Source: Hymenopus coronatus (taxonomy: Eukaryota; Arthropoda; Insecta; Mantodea; Hymenopodidae). From it: DNA of 64,000 bases. A model generated the notes under the pieces. The model was not told the DNA's origin. It searched no databases and worked only from the letters and a program-made list of their open reading frames with translations. The position numbers were made by a program, and so were the translations under genes. The stretch spans positions 94,966,501 to 95,030,500 of the forward strand of contig CM060883.1 in the NCBI GenBank assembly GCA_030762935.1, given 5' to 3'. How positions within the stretch are numbered: the stretch's first letter is position 1; every line of letters starts with the position of its first letter. Shown here one piece after another: positions 53,141 to 64,000 of this stretch.

Positions 53141-56100
53141 TGACTTCTAAAGTCAGTGTCCTAGCATGCGTCACACACTAGGCTGACTTCTATCTCAGTG
53201 TCCTAGCATGCGTCTCAAACTACACTGACTTCTAACTCAGTGTCCTAGCATGCGTCACACACTAGGCTGACTTCTATCTCAGTGTCCTAGCATGCGTCAC
53301 AAACTACACTGACTTCTAACTCAGTGTCCTAGCATGCGCCGCACACTAGACTAACCTCTAACTCAGTGTCCAAGCATGCGTCACACACTAGACTGACCTC
53401 TAACTCAGTGTCCAAGCAGGCGTCACACACTAGATTGACCTCTAACTCAGTGTCCAAGCATGCGTCACACACTAGACTGACCTTTAACTCAGTGTCAAAG
53501 CATTCGTCTCACACTAGACTGACTTCTAACTCAGTGAACTAGCATGCGTCACACACTAGACTGACCTCTAACTCAGTGACCTAGCATGCGTCTCACATTA
53601 GACTGACTTCTAACTCAGAGTCCTAGCATGCGTCACACACTAGACTGATCTCTAACTCAGTGACCTAGCATGCGTCATACACTAGACTGACTTCTAGCTC
53701 AGTGTCCTAGCATGCGTCACACACTAGACTGACTTCTAACTCAGTGTCCTAGTAATCGTCACACACTAGACTTCTAAGTCGGTGTCCTAGCATGCGTCAC
53801 ACTCTAGACTGACTTCTAACTCAGTGTCCTAGCATGTGTCACAAACTAGACTGACTTCTAACTCAGTGTTTTAGCTTGCGTCACACACTAGACTGACATC
53901 TAAGTCATTGTCCAAGCATGCGTCACAAACTAGACTGAGCTCTAACTCAGTATCCAAGTATGCGACACACAATAGACTGACTTCTAACTCAGTGTCCTAG
54001 CATGCGTCACAAACTAGACTGACCTCTAAATCTGTGTCCTAGCATGCGCCACACACTAGACTGACCTCTAACTCAGTGAACTAGTATGCGTCACACATTA
54101 GACTGACTTCTAACTCAGTGTCCTAGCATGCGTCATACACTAGACTGACTTCTAGCTCAGTGTCCTAGCATGCGTCACACACTAGACTGACTTCTAACTC
54201 AGTGTCCTAGCATTCGTCACACACTAGAATTCTATGTCAGTGTCCTAGCATGCGTCACACACTCGACTGACTTCTAACTCAGTGTCCTAGCATGAGTCAC
54301 ACACTAGACTGACCTCTAACTCAGCGTCCTAGCATGCGTCACAAACTAGACTGACTTCTAACTCAGTGTCCTAGCATGCGTCACACACTAGACTGACCTC
54401 TAACTCAGTGTCCTAGCATGCGTCACACACTAGACTGACTTCTAACTCAGTGTCCTAGCATGCGTCACACACTAATCTGACTTCTCACTCAGTGTCCTAG
54501 GATGCGTCACACACTTGACTGATTTCTAGCGCAGATTCCAAACATGCGTTTCACAATAGACTGACTTCTAACTCAGTGTCCTAGCATGTGTCACAAACTA
54601 GACTGACCTCATATCTCCGAGACCAAGCTTGCGTCACACACTAGACTGACTTCTAACTCAGTGTCCTAGCATGCGTAAACACTAGACTGACGTCTAACTC
54701 AGTGCCTTGGCATGCGCCACAGATTAGATTGACTTCTAACTCAGTGTCCTAGCATGCGTCACACCCGAGACTGACTTCTAACTCAGTGTCCTAGCATGCG
54801 TCACACACTAGACTGACTTCTAACTCAGTGTCCTGGCTTGCGTCACACACTAGACTGACTTTTAACTCAGTGTCCTAGCATGACTCACACACTAATCTGA
54901 CTTCTAACTCAGTGTCCTAGCATGCGGTACAAATTAGACTGACATCTAACTCAGTGTCCTAGCATGCGTCACACACTAATCTGACTTCTAACTCATTGTC
55001 CAGTCATGCGTCACACATTAGACTGATTTCTTACTCGGTGTCCTAGTATGCGTCACACACTAGACTGACTTCTAACTAAGTGTCCTAGCATGGGTCACAC
55101 ACTAGACAGACTTCTAACTCAGTATCCTAGCATGTGTCACACACTAGACTGACGTCTAACTCAGTGTCCTAGCATGCGTCACACACTAGGCTGACTTCTA
55201 TCTCAGTGTCCTAGCATGCGTCTCAAACTACACTGACTTCTAACTCAGTGTCCTAGCATGCGTCACACACTAGGCTGACTTCTATCTCAGTGTCCTAGCA
55301 TGCGTCACAAACTAGACTGACTTCTAACTCAGTGTCCTAGCATGCGCCGCACACTAGACTAACCTCTAACGCAGTGTCCAAGCATGCGTCACACACTAGA
55401 CTGACCTCTAACTCAGTGTCCAATCATGCGTCACACACTAGATTGACCTCTAACTCAGTGTCCAAGCATGCGTCACACACTAGACTGACCTTTAACTCAG
55501 TGTCCAAGCATTCACCTCACACTAGACTGACTTCTAACTCAGTGAACTAGCATGCGTCACACACTAGACTGACCTCTAACTCAGTGAACTAGCATGCGTC
55601 TCACATTAGACTGACTTCTAACTCAGAGTCCTAGCATGCGTCACACACTAGACTGATCTCTAACTCAGTGTCCTAGCATGCGTCACACACTAGACTGACT
55701 TCTAGCTCAGTGGCCCAGCATGCGTCACACACTAGACTGACTTCTAACTCAGTGTCCTAGGAATCTTCACACACTAGACTTCTAAGTCGGTGTCCTAGCA
55801 TGCGTCACACTCTAGACTGACTTCTAACTCAGTGTCCTAGCATGTGTCACAAACTAGACTGACTTCTAACTCAGTGTCCTAGCTTGCGTCACACACTAGA
55901 CTGACCTCTAAGTCATTGTCCAAGCATGCGTCACAAACTAGACTGACCTCTAACTCAGTATCCAAGCATGCGTCACACAATAAACTGACTTCTAACTCAG
56001 TGTCCTAGCATGCGTCACAAACTAGATTGACTTCTAAATCTGTGTCCTAGCATGCGCCACACACTAGACTGACCTCTAACTCAGTGAACTAGTATGCGTC

Positions 56101-56460
56101 ACACATTAGACTGACTTCTAACTCAGTGTCCTAGCATGCGTCACACACTAGACTGACTTCTAGCTCAGTGTCCTAGCATGCGTCACACACTAGACTGACT
56201 TCTAACTCAGTGTCCTAGCATTCGTCACACACTAGAATTCTATGTCAGTGTCCTAGCATGCGTCACACACTAGACTGACTTCTAACTCAGTGTCCTAGCA
56301 TGAGTCAACAACTAGACTGACCTCTAACTCAGCGTCCTAGCATGCGTCACAAACTAGACTGACTTCTAACTCAGTGTCCTAGCATGCGTCACACACTAGA
56401 CTGACCTCTAACTCAGTGTCCTAGCATGCGTCACACACTAGACTGACTTCTAACTCAGGG
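53140..56460. repeat. ~2.0-kb higher-order repeat
   Basis: Landmarks recur at 2,008: GTGAACTAGTATG 54076/56084, CATTC 53501/55509, and CTAGCATGCG before CACTAGG 53161/55169. Upstream the offset is 2,050-2,051 (GGGTCACAC 53041/55092), because the left unit has an extra 43-nt monomer with TCTAAAGTCAG near 53148. The same variants lie in D' at offset 3,267 (50809/54076). The block is a local expansion of the right end of D'. Confidence 0.82.
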
Positions 56461-57760
56461 TCCTAGCATGCGTCTCACACTAATCTGACTTCTCACTCAG
56501 TGTCCTAGCATGCGTCACACACTTGATCGACGTCTAGCTCAGTTTCCAAACATGCGTAACACACTAGACTGACTTCTAACTCATTGTCCTAGCATGCGTC
56601 ACAAACTAGACTGACCTCTAACTCCGTGTCCAAGCATGCGTCACACACTAGACTGACTTCTAACTCAGTGTCCTAGCAAGCGTCACACATTAGACTGACA
56701 TCTAACTGAATGTGCAAGCATGCGTCCCACACTAGACTGACTTCTAACTAAGTGTCCTAGCATGGGTCACACACGAGACATACTTCTAACTCAGTATCCT
56801 AGCATGTTTAACACACTAGACTGACGTCTAACTCAGTGTCCAAGCATGCGTCACACACTAGACTGACTTCTAAGTCAGTGTCCTAGCATGCGTCACACAC
56901 TAGGCTGACTTCTATCTAGGTGTCCTAGCATGCGTCACAAACTACACTGACTTCTAACTCAGTGTCCTAGCATGCGTCACACACCAACCTGACTTCTAAC
57001 TCAGTGTCCAAGCATGCGTCACACAATAACCTGACTTCTAACTCAGTGTCCTAGCATGAGTCACACACTAGACTGACCTCTAACTCAGCGTCCTAGCATG
57101 CGTCACAAACTAGACTGACTTCTAACTCAGTGTCCTAGCATGCGTCACACACTAATCTGACTTCTCACTCAGTGTCCTAGCATGCGTCACACACTTGATC
57201 GACTTCTAGCTCAGTTTCCAAACATGCGTATCACACTAGACTGACTTCTAACTCATTGTCCTAGCATGCGTCACAAACTAGACTGACCTCTAACTCCGTG
57301 TCCAAGCATGCGTCACACACTAGACTGACTTCTAACTCAGTGTCCTAGCAAGCGTCACACATTAGACTGACATCTAACTGAATGTCCAAGCATGCGTCCC
57401 ACACTAGACTGACTTCTAACTAAGTGTCCTAGCATGGGTCACACACGAGACAGACTTCCAAATCAGTATCCTAGCATGTGTAACACACTAGACTGACGTC
57501 TAACTCAGTGTCCAAGCATGCGTCACACACTAGACTGACTTCTAAGTCAGTGTCCTAGCATGCATCACACACTAGGCTGACTTCCATCTCAGTGTCCTAG
57601 CATGCGTCACAAACTACACTGACTTCTAACTCAGTGTCCTAGCATGCGTCACACACCAACCTGACTTCTAACTCAGTGTCCAAGCATGCGTGACACAATA
57701 ACCTGACTTCTAACTCAGTGACCAAGCATGCGTCTGACACTAGACTGACTTCTAACTCAG
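56460..57760. repeat. 672-bp tandem repeat (16 monomers), about two copies
   Basis: The CTTGATCGA monomer at 56525 returns at 57197, offset 672, with the following order CCAAACATG, CTCCGTGTCC, AGCAAGCG, ACTGAATG, GCGTCCCAC, GGGTCACACACGAG and ACCAACC. The same pair at the same 672-bp offset lies in D (26416/27088) and D' (42793/43465). The tandem copy therefore predates the D duplication, though the second copy is truncated there. Confidence 0.82.
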
Positions 57761-59045
57761 GGTCCTAGCATGCGCCACATATTTGACTGACTTCTAACTC
57801 GGTGTCCTAGAATTCGTCACAAACTAGTCCTATTTCTAACTCAGTGTCCCAGCATGCATCACACACCAGACTGACTTCTAGCTCAGTGTCCAAGCATGCG
57901 TATCATACTAGACTGACTTCTAACTCAGTGTCCTAGAAAGAGTCACACATTAGACTGACATCTAACTCAGTGTCCAAGCATGCGTCACACACTAGACTGA
58001 CTTCTAACTAAGTGTCCTAGCATGTGTCACACATTAGACATACTTCTAACTCAGTATCCTAGCATGTGTCACACTCTAGACTGACTTCTAACTAAGTGTC
58101 CACGCATTTCTCACACATTAGACTAATTTCTAACTCAGTGTCCTAGCATGCGTCACACACTAGACTGACCTCTAACTCAGTGCACTAGCATGCGTCTCAC
58201 ACTAGACTGTCTTCTAATTGAGTGTCCTAGCATGCGCTTCACACTAGACTGACTTCTAACTCAGTGTCCTAGCATGCCTCAAGCACTATACTGACTTCTA
58301 ACTCAGTGTCCTAGCATGCGTCACACATTAGACTGACCTCTAACTCAGTGTCCTATCATGCGTCTCACATTAGACTGACTTCTAACTCAGTGTCCTAGCA
58401 TGCGTCACACACTAGACTGACCTCTAACTCAGTGTCCTAACATGCGTCACACAATAAACTGACTTCTAACTTAGTATCCTAGCATGTGTCACAGACTGGA
58501 CGGACACATAACTCAGTTTCCTAGCATGCGTCCCACACTAGACTGACTTCTAACTCAGTGTCCAAGCTTTCGTCTCACACTAGACTGACTTCTAACTCAG
58601 TATCCTAGAATGCGTCACACACTAGACAGGCTTCTAACTCAGTGTCCTAGCATGCGTCACACACTAGACTGACTTCTAACTCAGTGTCCGAGCATGCGTC
58701 ACACACTAGACTGACTTCTAACTCAGTGTCCTGGCATGCGTCACACACTAGACTGACCTTTAACTCATTGTCCTAGCATGACTCACACACTAATCTGACT
58801 TCTATATCAGTGTCCTAGCATGCGTTACAAATTAGACTGACTTCTAACTCAGTGTCCTAGCATGCGTCACACACTAATCTGACTTCTAACTCATTGTCCA
58901 ATCATGCGTCACACACTAGACTGATTTCTTACTCAGTGTCCTAGCATGCGTCACACACTTGACTGACTTCTAACTCAGTGTCCTTGCATGCGTCACACAC
59001 TAGACTGACTTCTAACTCAGTGTCCTAGCATGCGTCACACACTAG
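57760..59045. repeat. Satellite block with a ~1.1-kb segment repeated at 61275
   Basis: From about 57880 to 58970 the variant order matches 61275-62490. The offset is 3,395 (TATCATACTAG 57901/61296), then 3,521 (TCCAAGCTTTCG 58561/62082) after three extra monomers in the right copy. Rare monomers include GAAAGAGTCAC, CACGCATTTCTC, GCGCTTCAC, CCTCAAGCAC and GGACGGACAC. The part before 57880 is irregular (CACATATTTGAC, AACTAGTCCTATTTC) and I found no close partner for it. Confidence 0.8.
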
Positions 59046-59410
59046 ACTGACTTCTAACTCAGTGTCCAAGCTTTCGTCTCACACTAGACTGACTTCTAAC
59101 TCAGTATCCTAGAATGCGTCACACACTAGACAGGCTTCTAACTCAGTGTCCTAGCATGCGTCACACACTAGACTGACTTCTAACTCAGTGTCCGAGCATG
59201 CGTCACACACTAGACCGACTTCTAACTCAGGGTCGAAGCATGCGTCACACACTAGACTGACCTCTAACTCAGTGTCCTAGCACGCGTCACACACTAGACT
59301 GATCTCTAACTCAGTATCTAAGCATGCGTCACACACTATACTGACGTCTAAATCAGTGTCCTAGCATGCGTCACAAACTAGACTCACTTCTAACTCAGTG
59401 TCCTAGCATG
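59046..59410. repeat. Short return of the 5'-end 1.3-kb repeat
   Basis: Position 59046 matches position 1 at offset 59,045. The shared order is AAGCTTTCG, TAGAATGCG, ACAGGC, CCGAG, GACCGAC, CGAAGC, GATCTC, ATCTAAGC, GACGTCTAAATCAG and ACTCAC. It ends near 59410, where the other copies go on with CGTCACAC and this one has CGCCACAC. A second, shorter version starts at about 58545. This ties the two ends of the window to one lineage. Confidence 0.83.
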
Positions 59411-61274
59411 CGCCACACACTAGACTGACCTCTAACTCAGTGTCCAAGCATGCGTCACTCACTAGATTGACCTCTAAATCAGTGTCCAAGCATGCGTCAC
59501 ACACTAGACTGATTTCTAACTCAGTGTCCAAGCTTTCGTCTCACACTAGACTGACTTCTAACTCAGTGTCCTAGCATGCGTCACAAACTAGACTGACTTC
59601 TAACTCAGTGTCCTAGCATGCGCCACACACTAGACTGACCTCTAACTCAGTGTCCAAGCATGCGTCACACACCAGACTGACCTCTAACTCAGTGTCCAAG
59701 GATGCGTCACACACTAGACTGACTTCTATGTCAGTGTCCTAGCATGCGGCACACACTAGACTGACTTCTAACTCAGTGTCCTAGCATGCGTCACACACTA
59801 GACTGACTTCTAACTCAGTGTACAAGCATGCTTCACATACTAGACTGACCTCTAACTCAGTGTCCAAGCATGCGTCACTCACTAGATTGACCTCTAACTC
59901 AGTGTCCAAGCATGCGTAACACACTAGACTGACTTCTAACTCAGTGTCCAAGTGTTCGTTTCACACTAGACATACTTCTAACTCAGTGTCCTAGCATACG
60001 TCACAAACTAGACTGACTAACTCAGTGTCCTAGCATGCGCCACACACTAGACTGACCTCTAACTCAGTGTCCAAGTATGCGTCAAACACTAGACTGACCT
60101 ATAACTCAGTGTCCAAGCATGCGTCACACACTAGATTGACCTCTAACTCAGTGTCCAAGCATGCGTCACACACTATACTGACCTTTAACTCAGTGCCCAA
60201 GCATTCGTCTCACACTAGACTGACTTCTAACTCAGTGAACAAGTATGCGTCACACACTAGCCTGACCTCTAACTCAGTGTCCTAGCATGAGTCACACACT
60301 AGACTGACCTCTAACTCAGTGTCCTAGCATGCGTCTCACATTAGACTCACTTCTAACTCAGTGTCCTAGCATGCGTCACACACTAGACTGACTTCTAGCT
60401 CAGAGTCCTAGCATGCGTCACACACTAGACTGACTTTTAACTCAGTGTCCTAGCATGTGTCACAAACTAGACTGACTTCTAACTCAGTGTCCTAGCTTGC
60501 GTCACACACTAGACTGACCTCTAACTCATTGTCCAAGCATGCGTCACAAACTAGACTGACCTCTAACTCAGTATCCAAGCATGCGTCACACAATAGACTG
60601 ACTTCTAACTCAGTGTCCTAGCATGCGTCACAAACTAGACCGACTTCTAAATCAGTGTCCTAGCATGCGCAACACACTAGACTGACCTCTAACTCAGTGT
60701 CCAAGCATGCGTCACCCACTAGACTGACCTCTAACTCAGTGACCTAGTATGCGTCTCACATTAGACTGACTTCTAACTCAGTGTCCTAGCATGCGTCACA
60801 CACTAGACTGACTTCTAGCTCAGTGTCCTAGCATGCGTCACACACTAGACTGACTTCTAACTCAGTGTCCTAGCATTCGTCACACACAATAATTCTATGT
60901 CAGTGTCCTAAATTGCGTCACACACTAGACTGACTTCTAACTCAGTGTCCTAGCATTCGTCACACACTAGACTGACCTCTAACTCAGTGTCCTAGCATGC
61001 GTCACAAATTAGACTGACTTCTAACTCAGTGTCCTAGCATGCGTCACACACTAGACTGACCTCTAACTCAGTGTCCTAGCATGTGTCACACACTAGACTG
61101 ACTTCTAACTCAGTGTCCTAGCATGCGTCACACACTTGACCGACTTCTAGCTCAGTTTCCAAACATGCGTATCAAACTAGACTGAATTCTAACTCAGTGT
61201 CCTAGCATGCGTCACAAACTAGACTGACCGCTAACTCCGTGTCCAAGCATGCGTCACACACTAGACTGACTTCT
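59411..61274. repeat. Satellite stretch related to 30.8-31.7 kb
   Basis: The AGTGTTCGT / ACATACTTC monomer pair at 59953 matches 31261 (offset 28,692) and 8290, together with GCGGCACAC, a three-base-short monomer (GACTAACTC at about 60013) and runs of CCAAG monomers. The stretch includes a 72-codon open run at 60067-60285 with five 14-residue periods. I regard it as non-coding, because each period is just the satellite read in the frame freed by the T-to-A change at position 23. Confidence 0.78.
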
Positions 61275-62490
61275 AACTCAGTGTCCAAGCATGCGTATCA
61301 TACTAGACTGACTTCTAACTCAGTGTCCTAGAAAGAGTCACACATTAGACTGACATCTAACTCAGTGTCCAAGCATGCGTCACACACTAGACTGACTTCT
61401 AACTAAGTGTCCTAGCATGTGTCACACATTAGACATACTTCTAACTCAGTATCCTAGCATGTGTCACACTCTAGACTGACCTCTAACTAAGTGTCCACGC
61501 ATTTCTCACACATTAGACTAATTTCTAACTCAGGGTCCTAGCATGCGTCACACACTAGACTGACCTCTAACTCAGTGCACTAGCATGCGTCTCACACTAG
61601 ACTGTCTTCTAATTGAGTGTCCTAGCATGCGCTTCACACTAGACTGACTTCTAACTCAGTGTCCTAGCATGCCTCAAGCACTATACTGACTTCTAACTCA
61701 GTGTCCTAGCATGCGTCACACATTAGACTGACCTCTAACTCAGTGTCCTATCATGCGTCTCACATTAGACTGACTTCTAACTCAGTGTCCTAGCATGCGT
61801 CACACACTAGACTGACCTCTAACTCAGTGTCCTAACATGCGTCACACAATAAACTGACTTCTAACTTAGTATCCTAGCATGTGTCACAGACTGGACGGAC
61901 CCATAACTCAGTTTCCTAGCATGCGTCCCACACTAGACTGACTTCGAACTCAGTGTCCTAGCATGACTGACACACTAATCTGACTTCTAACTCAGTGTCC
62001 TAGCATGCGTCACACACTAGACTGACTTCTAACTCAGTGTCCTAGCATGCGTCACACACTAGACTGACTTCTAACTCAGTGTCCAAGCTTTCGTCTCACA
62101 CTAGACTGACTTCTAACTCAGTATCCTAGAATGCGTCACACACTAGACAGGCTTCTAACTCAGTGTCCTAGCATGCGTCACACACTAGACTGACTTCTAA
62201 CTCAGTGTCCGAGCATGCGTCACACACTAGACTGACTTCTAACTCAGTGTCCTGGCATGCGTCACACACTAGACTGACCTTTAACTCATTGTCCTAGCAT
62301 GACTCACACACTAATCTGACTTCTAACTCAGTGTCCTAGCATGCGTTACAAATTAGACTGACTTCTAACTCAGTGTCCTAGCATGCGTCACACACTAATC
62401 TGACTTCTAACTCATTGTCCAATCATGCGTCACACACTAGACTGATTTCTTACTCAGTGTCCTAGCATGCGTAACACACTTGACTGACTT
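61275..62490. repeat. Second copy of the 57.9-59.0 kb segment
   Basis: It is collinear with 57880-58970 at offset 3,395, then 3,521. Three monomers near 61940-62060, one of them with TGACTGACACAC, are added in this copy. Small private changes are CCCATAAC at about 61900 for CACATAAC, CAGGGTCC at about 61533, and TTCGAACTC at about 61943. Confidence 0.85.
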
Positions 62491-62523
62491 CTAACTCAGT
62501 GTCCAAGCTTTCGTCTCACACTA

Positions 62524-64000
62524 GACTGACTTCTAACTCAGTGTCCTAGCATGCGTCACACACTAGGCTGACTTCTATCTCAGTGTCCTAGCATGCGTCA
62601 CAAACTACACTGACTTCTAACTCAGTGTCCTAGCATGCGCCGCACACTAGACTAACCTCTAACTCAGTGTCCAAGCATGCGTCACACACTAGACTGACCT
62701 CTAACTCAGTGTCCAAGCAGGCGTCACACACTAGATTGACCTCTAACTCAGTGTCCAAGCATGCGTCACACACTAGACTGACCTTTAACTCAGTGTCAAA
62801 GCATTCGTCTCACACTAGACTGACTTCTAACTCAGTGAACTAGCATGCGTCACACACTAGACTGACCTCTAACTCAGTGACCTAGCATGCGTCTCACATT
62901 AGACTGACTTCTAACTCAGAGTCATAGCATGCGTCACACACTAGACTGATCTCTAACTCAGTGACCTAGTATGCGTCATACACTAGACTGACTTCTAGCT
63001 CAGTGTCCTAGCATGCGTCACACACTAGACTGACTTCTAACTCAGTGTCCTAGTAATCGTCACACACTAGACTTCTAAGTCGGTGTCCTAGCATGCGTCA
63101 CACTCTAGACTGACTTCTAACTCAGTGTCCTAGCATGTGTCACAAACTAGACTGACTTCTAACTCAGTGTCCTAGCTTGCGTCACACACTAGACTGACAT
63201 CTAAGTCATTGTCCAAGCATGCGTCACAAACTAGACTGAGCTCTAACTCAGTATCCAAGTATGCGACACACAATAGACTGACTTCTAACTCAGTGTCCTA
63301 GCATGCGTCACAAACTAGACTGACCTCTAAATCTGTGTCCTAGCATGCGCCACACACTAGACTGACCTCTAACTCAGTGAACTAGTATGCGTCACACATT
63401 AGACTGACTTCTAACTCAGTGTCCTAGCATGCGTCATACACTAGACTGACTTCTAGCTCAGTGTCCTAGCATGCGTCACACACTAGACTGACTTCTAACT
63501 CAGTGTCCTAGCATTCGTCACACACTAGAATTCTATGTCAGTGTCCTAGCATGCGTCACACACTCGACTGACTTCTAACTCAGTGTCCTAGCATGAGTCA
63601 CACACTAGACTGACCTCTAACTCAGCGTCCTAGCATGCGTCACAAACTAGACTGACTTCTAACTCAGTGTCCTAGCATGCGTCACACACTAGACTGACCT
63701 CTAACTCAGTGTCCTAGCATGCGTCACACACTAGACTGACTTCTGACTCAGTGTCCTAGCATGCGTCACACACTAATCTGACTTCTCACTCAGTGTCCTA
63801 GGATGCGTCACACACTTGACTGATTTCTAGCGCAGATTCCAAACATGCGTTTCACAATAGACTGACTTCTAACTCAGTGTCCTAGCATGTGTCACAAACT
63901 AGACTGACCTCATATCTCCGTGACCAAGCTTGCGTCACACACTAGACTGACTTCTAACTCAGTGTCCTAGCATGCGTAAACACTAGACTGACGTCTAACT
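62524..64000. repeat. Return of the 53.2-54.7 kb segment, cut by the window end
   Basis: The offset is 9,301 throughout: AGTGTCCTAG 53281/62582, GTGAACTAGTATG 54076/63377, GAATTC 54227/63528, and the odd CCTCATATCTCCG monomer 54608/63909. Few substitutions separate the copies (TCATAGC at about 62923 for TCCTAGC, TCTGACTC at about 63743, CCGTGACC at 63918 for CCGAGACC). It suggests a ~9.3-kb spacing at the right end that may continue past the window. Confidence 0.88.

Larger units (their letters stand above)
1..64000. repeat. 42-bp tandem satellite array filling the window
   Basis: Every line of the window is a head-to-tail copy of one 42-bp monomer, about 1,520 copies, with no interruption by other sequence. 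All copies have the same orientation; I found no reverse-complement monomers. The array begins in phase at base 1 and is still running at base 64000, so both ends lie outside the window. Most copies differ from the commonest form by zero to four substitutions. A few are 38, 40, 41 or 43 nt long and serve as landmarks. Recurrent variant sites, numbered from the ACTGA start, are position 7 (T or C), 19 (G or A), 23 (T or A), 30 (C or T), 34 (A or T), 37 (C or A), 39 (C or T) and 42/1 (GA or AT). Length, purity and nested higher-order repeats fit a eukaryotic satellite DNA. No family name is claimed. Confidence 0.98.

Noticed and set aside
60067..60285. 72-codon open frame with five 14-residue repeats
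   Set aside because: Same cause: a run of monomers with A at position 23. It ends as soon as a CCTAG monomer restores TAG.
1..64000. CRISPR array
   Set aside because: The repeats touch one another with no unique spacers. The variation is scattered point changes rather than constant repeats with unrelated spacers.
1..64000. Transposons, tRNA or rRNA genes, telomere repeats or unique islands inside the array
   Set aside because: Every stretch read back as satellite monomers. I saw no LTR or TIR ends, target-site duplications, poly-A tails, tRNA-like folds or short telomeric repeats.
1..64000. Inverted (head-to-head) monomer blocks
   Set aside because: The reverse-complement signature (for example TGACGCATGC after GTGTG) does not appear in the plus strand. 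All monomers face the same way.

Overview
The whole 64 kb window is one uninterrupted, head-to-tail tandem satellite array with a 42-bp monomer, roughly 1,520 copies. I see no unique sequence, gene, RNA gene, transposon, CRISPR array, telomeric repeat or gap. Both window edges lie inside the array, so it is longer than 64 kb. A clean copy of the commonest monomer is at 505-546. It has 20 G+C of 42, with 13 C and 7 G on the given strand. A pure satellite of this size, with nested higher-order repeats (HORs) and a CpG that often appears as TpG or CpA, points to a eukaryotic heterochromatic locus such as a centromeric, pericentromeric or subtelomeric block. The sequence alone does not let me name the organism or the chromosome position.

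The interest lies in how the monomer variants are organised. Diagnostic variants recur in fixed order, so the array can be read as a mosaic of segmental copies. Left part (1-8645): a 1,302-bp HOR (3235-4536), preceded by an older copy (1-1176) and followed by a truncated one (4537-~5310); a fresh 624-bp tandem duplication (1177-1800 / 1801-~2415); then a divergent stretch that shares segments with later blocks. Middle-left (8646-25870), 'T': a core at 8646-13350, a 3,232-bp insertion at 13350-16582, and an almost identical 7,422-bp HOR present about 2.1 times (10020-17441, 17442-24863, 24864-~25870).

Next comes block 'D' (~25870-36600), a second T block (T', 36601-42110) without the 3,232-bp insertion and without the 7,422-bp tandem repeat, a 380-bp linker, and a second D block (D', ~42490-53140). 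T-D-T'-D' therefore looks like a third level of organisation, with D and D' offset by about 16.4 kb. The right end (53140-64000) holds a ~2.0-kb repeat, a 672-bp tandem repeat, a ~1.1-kb pair (57880-58970 / 61275-62490), a short return of the 5'-end HOR (59046-~59410) and a return of the 53.2-54.7 kb segment (62524-64000, offset 9,301).

Nothing here encodes a plausible protein. The 42-bp period is a multiple of three, so any stop-free run gives a 14-residue repeat peptide; the few short reading frames are products of this. Offsets were read off by matching rare variants by eye. They are exact where a variant pair is cited, while block edges are good to about one or two monomers.
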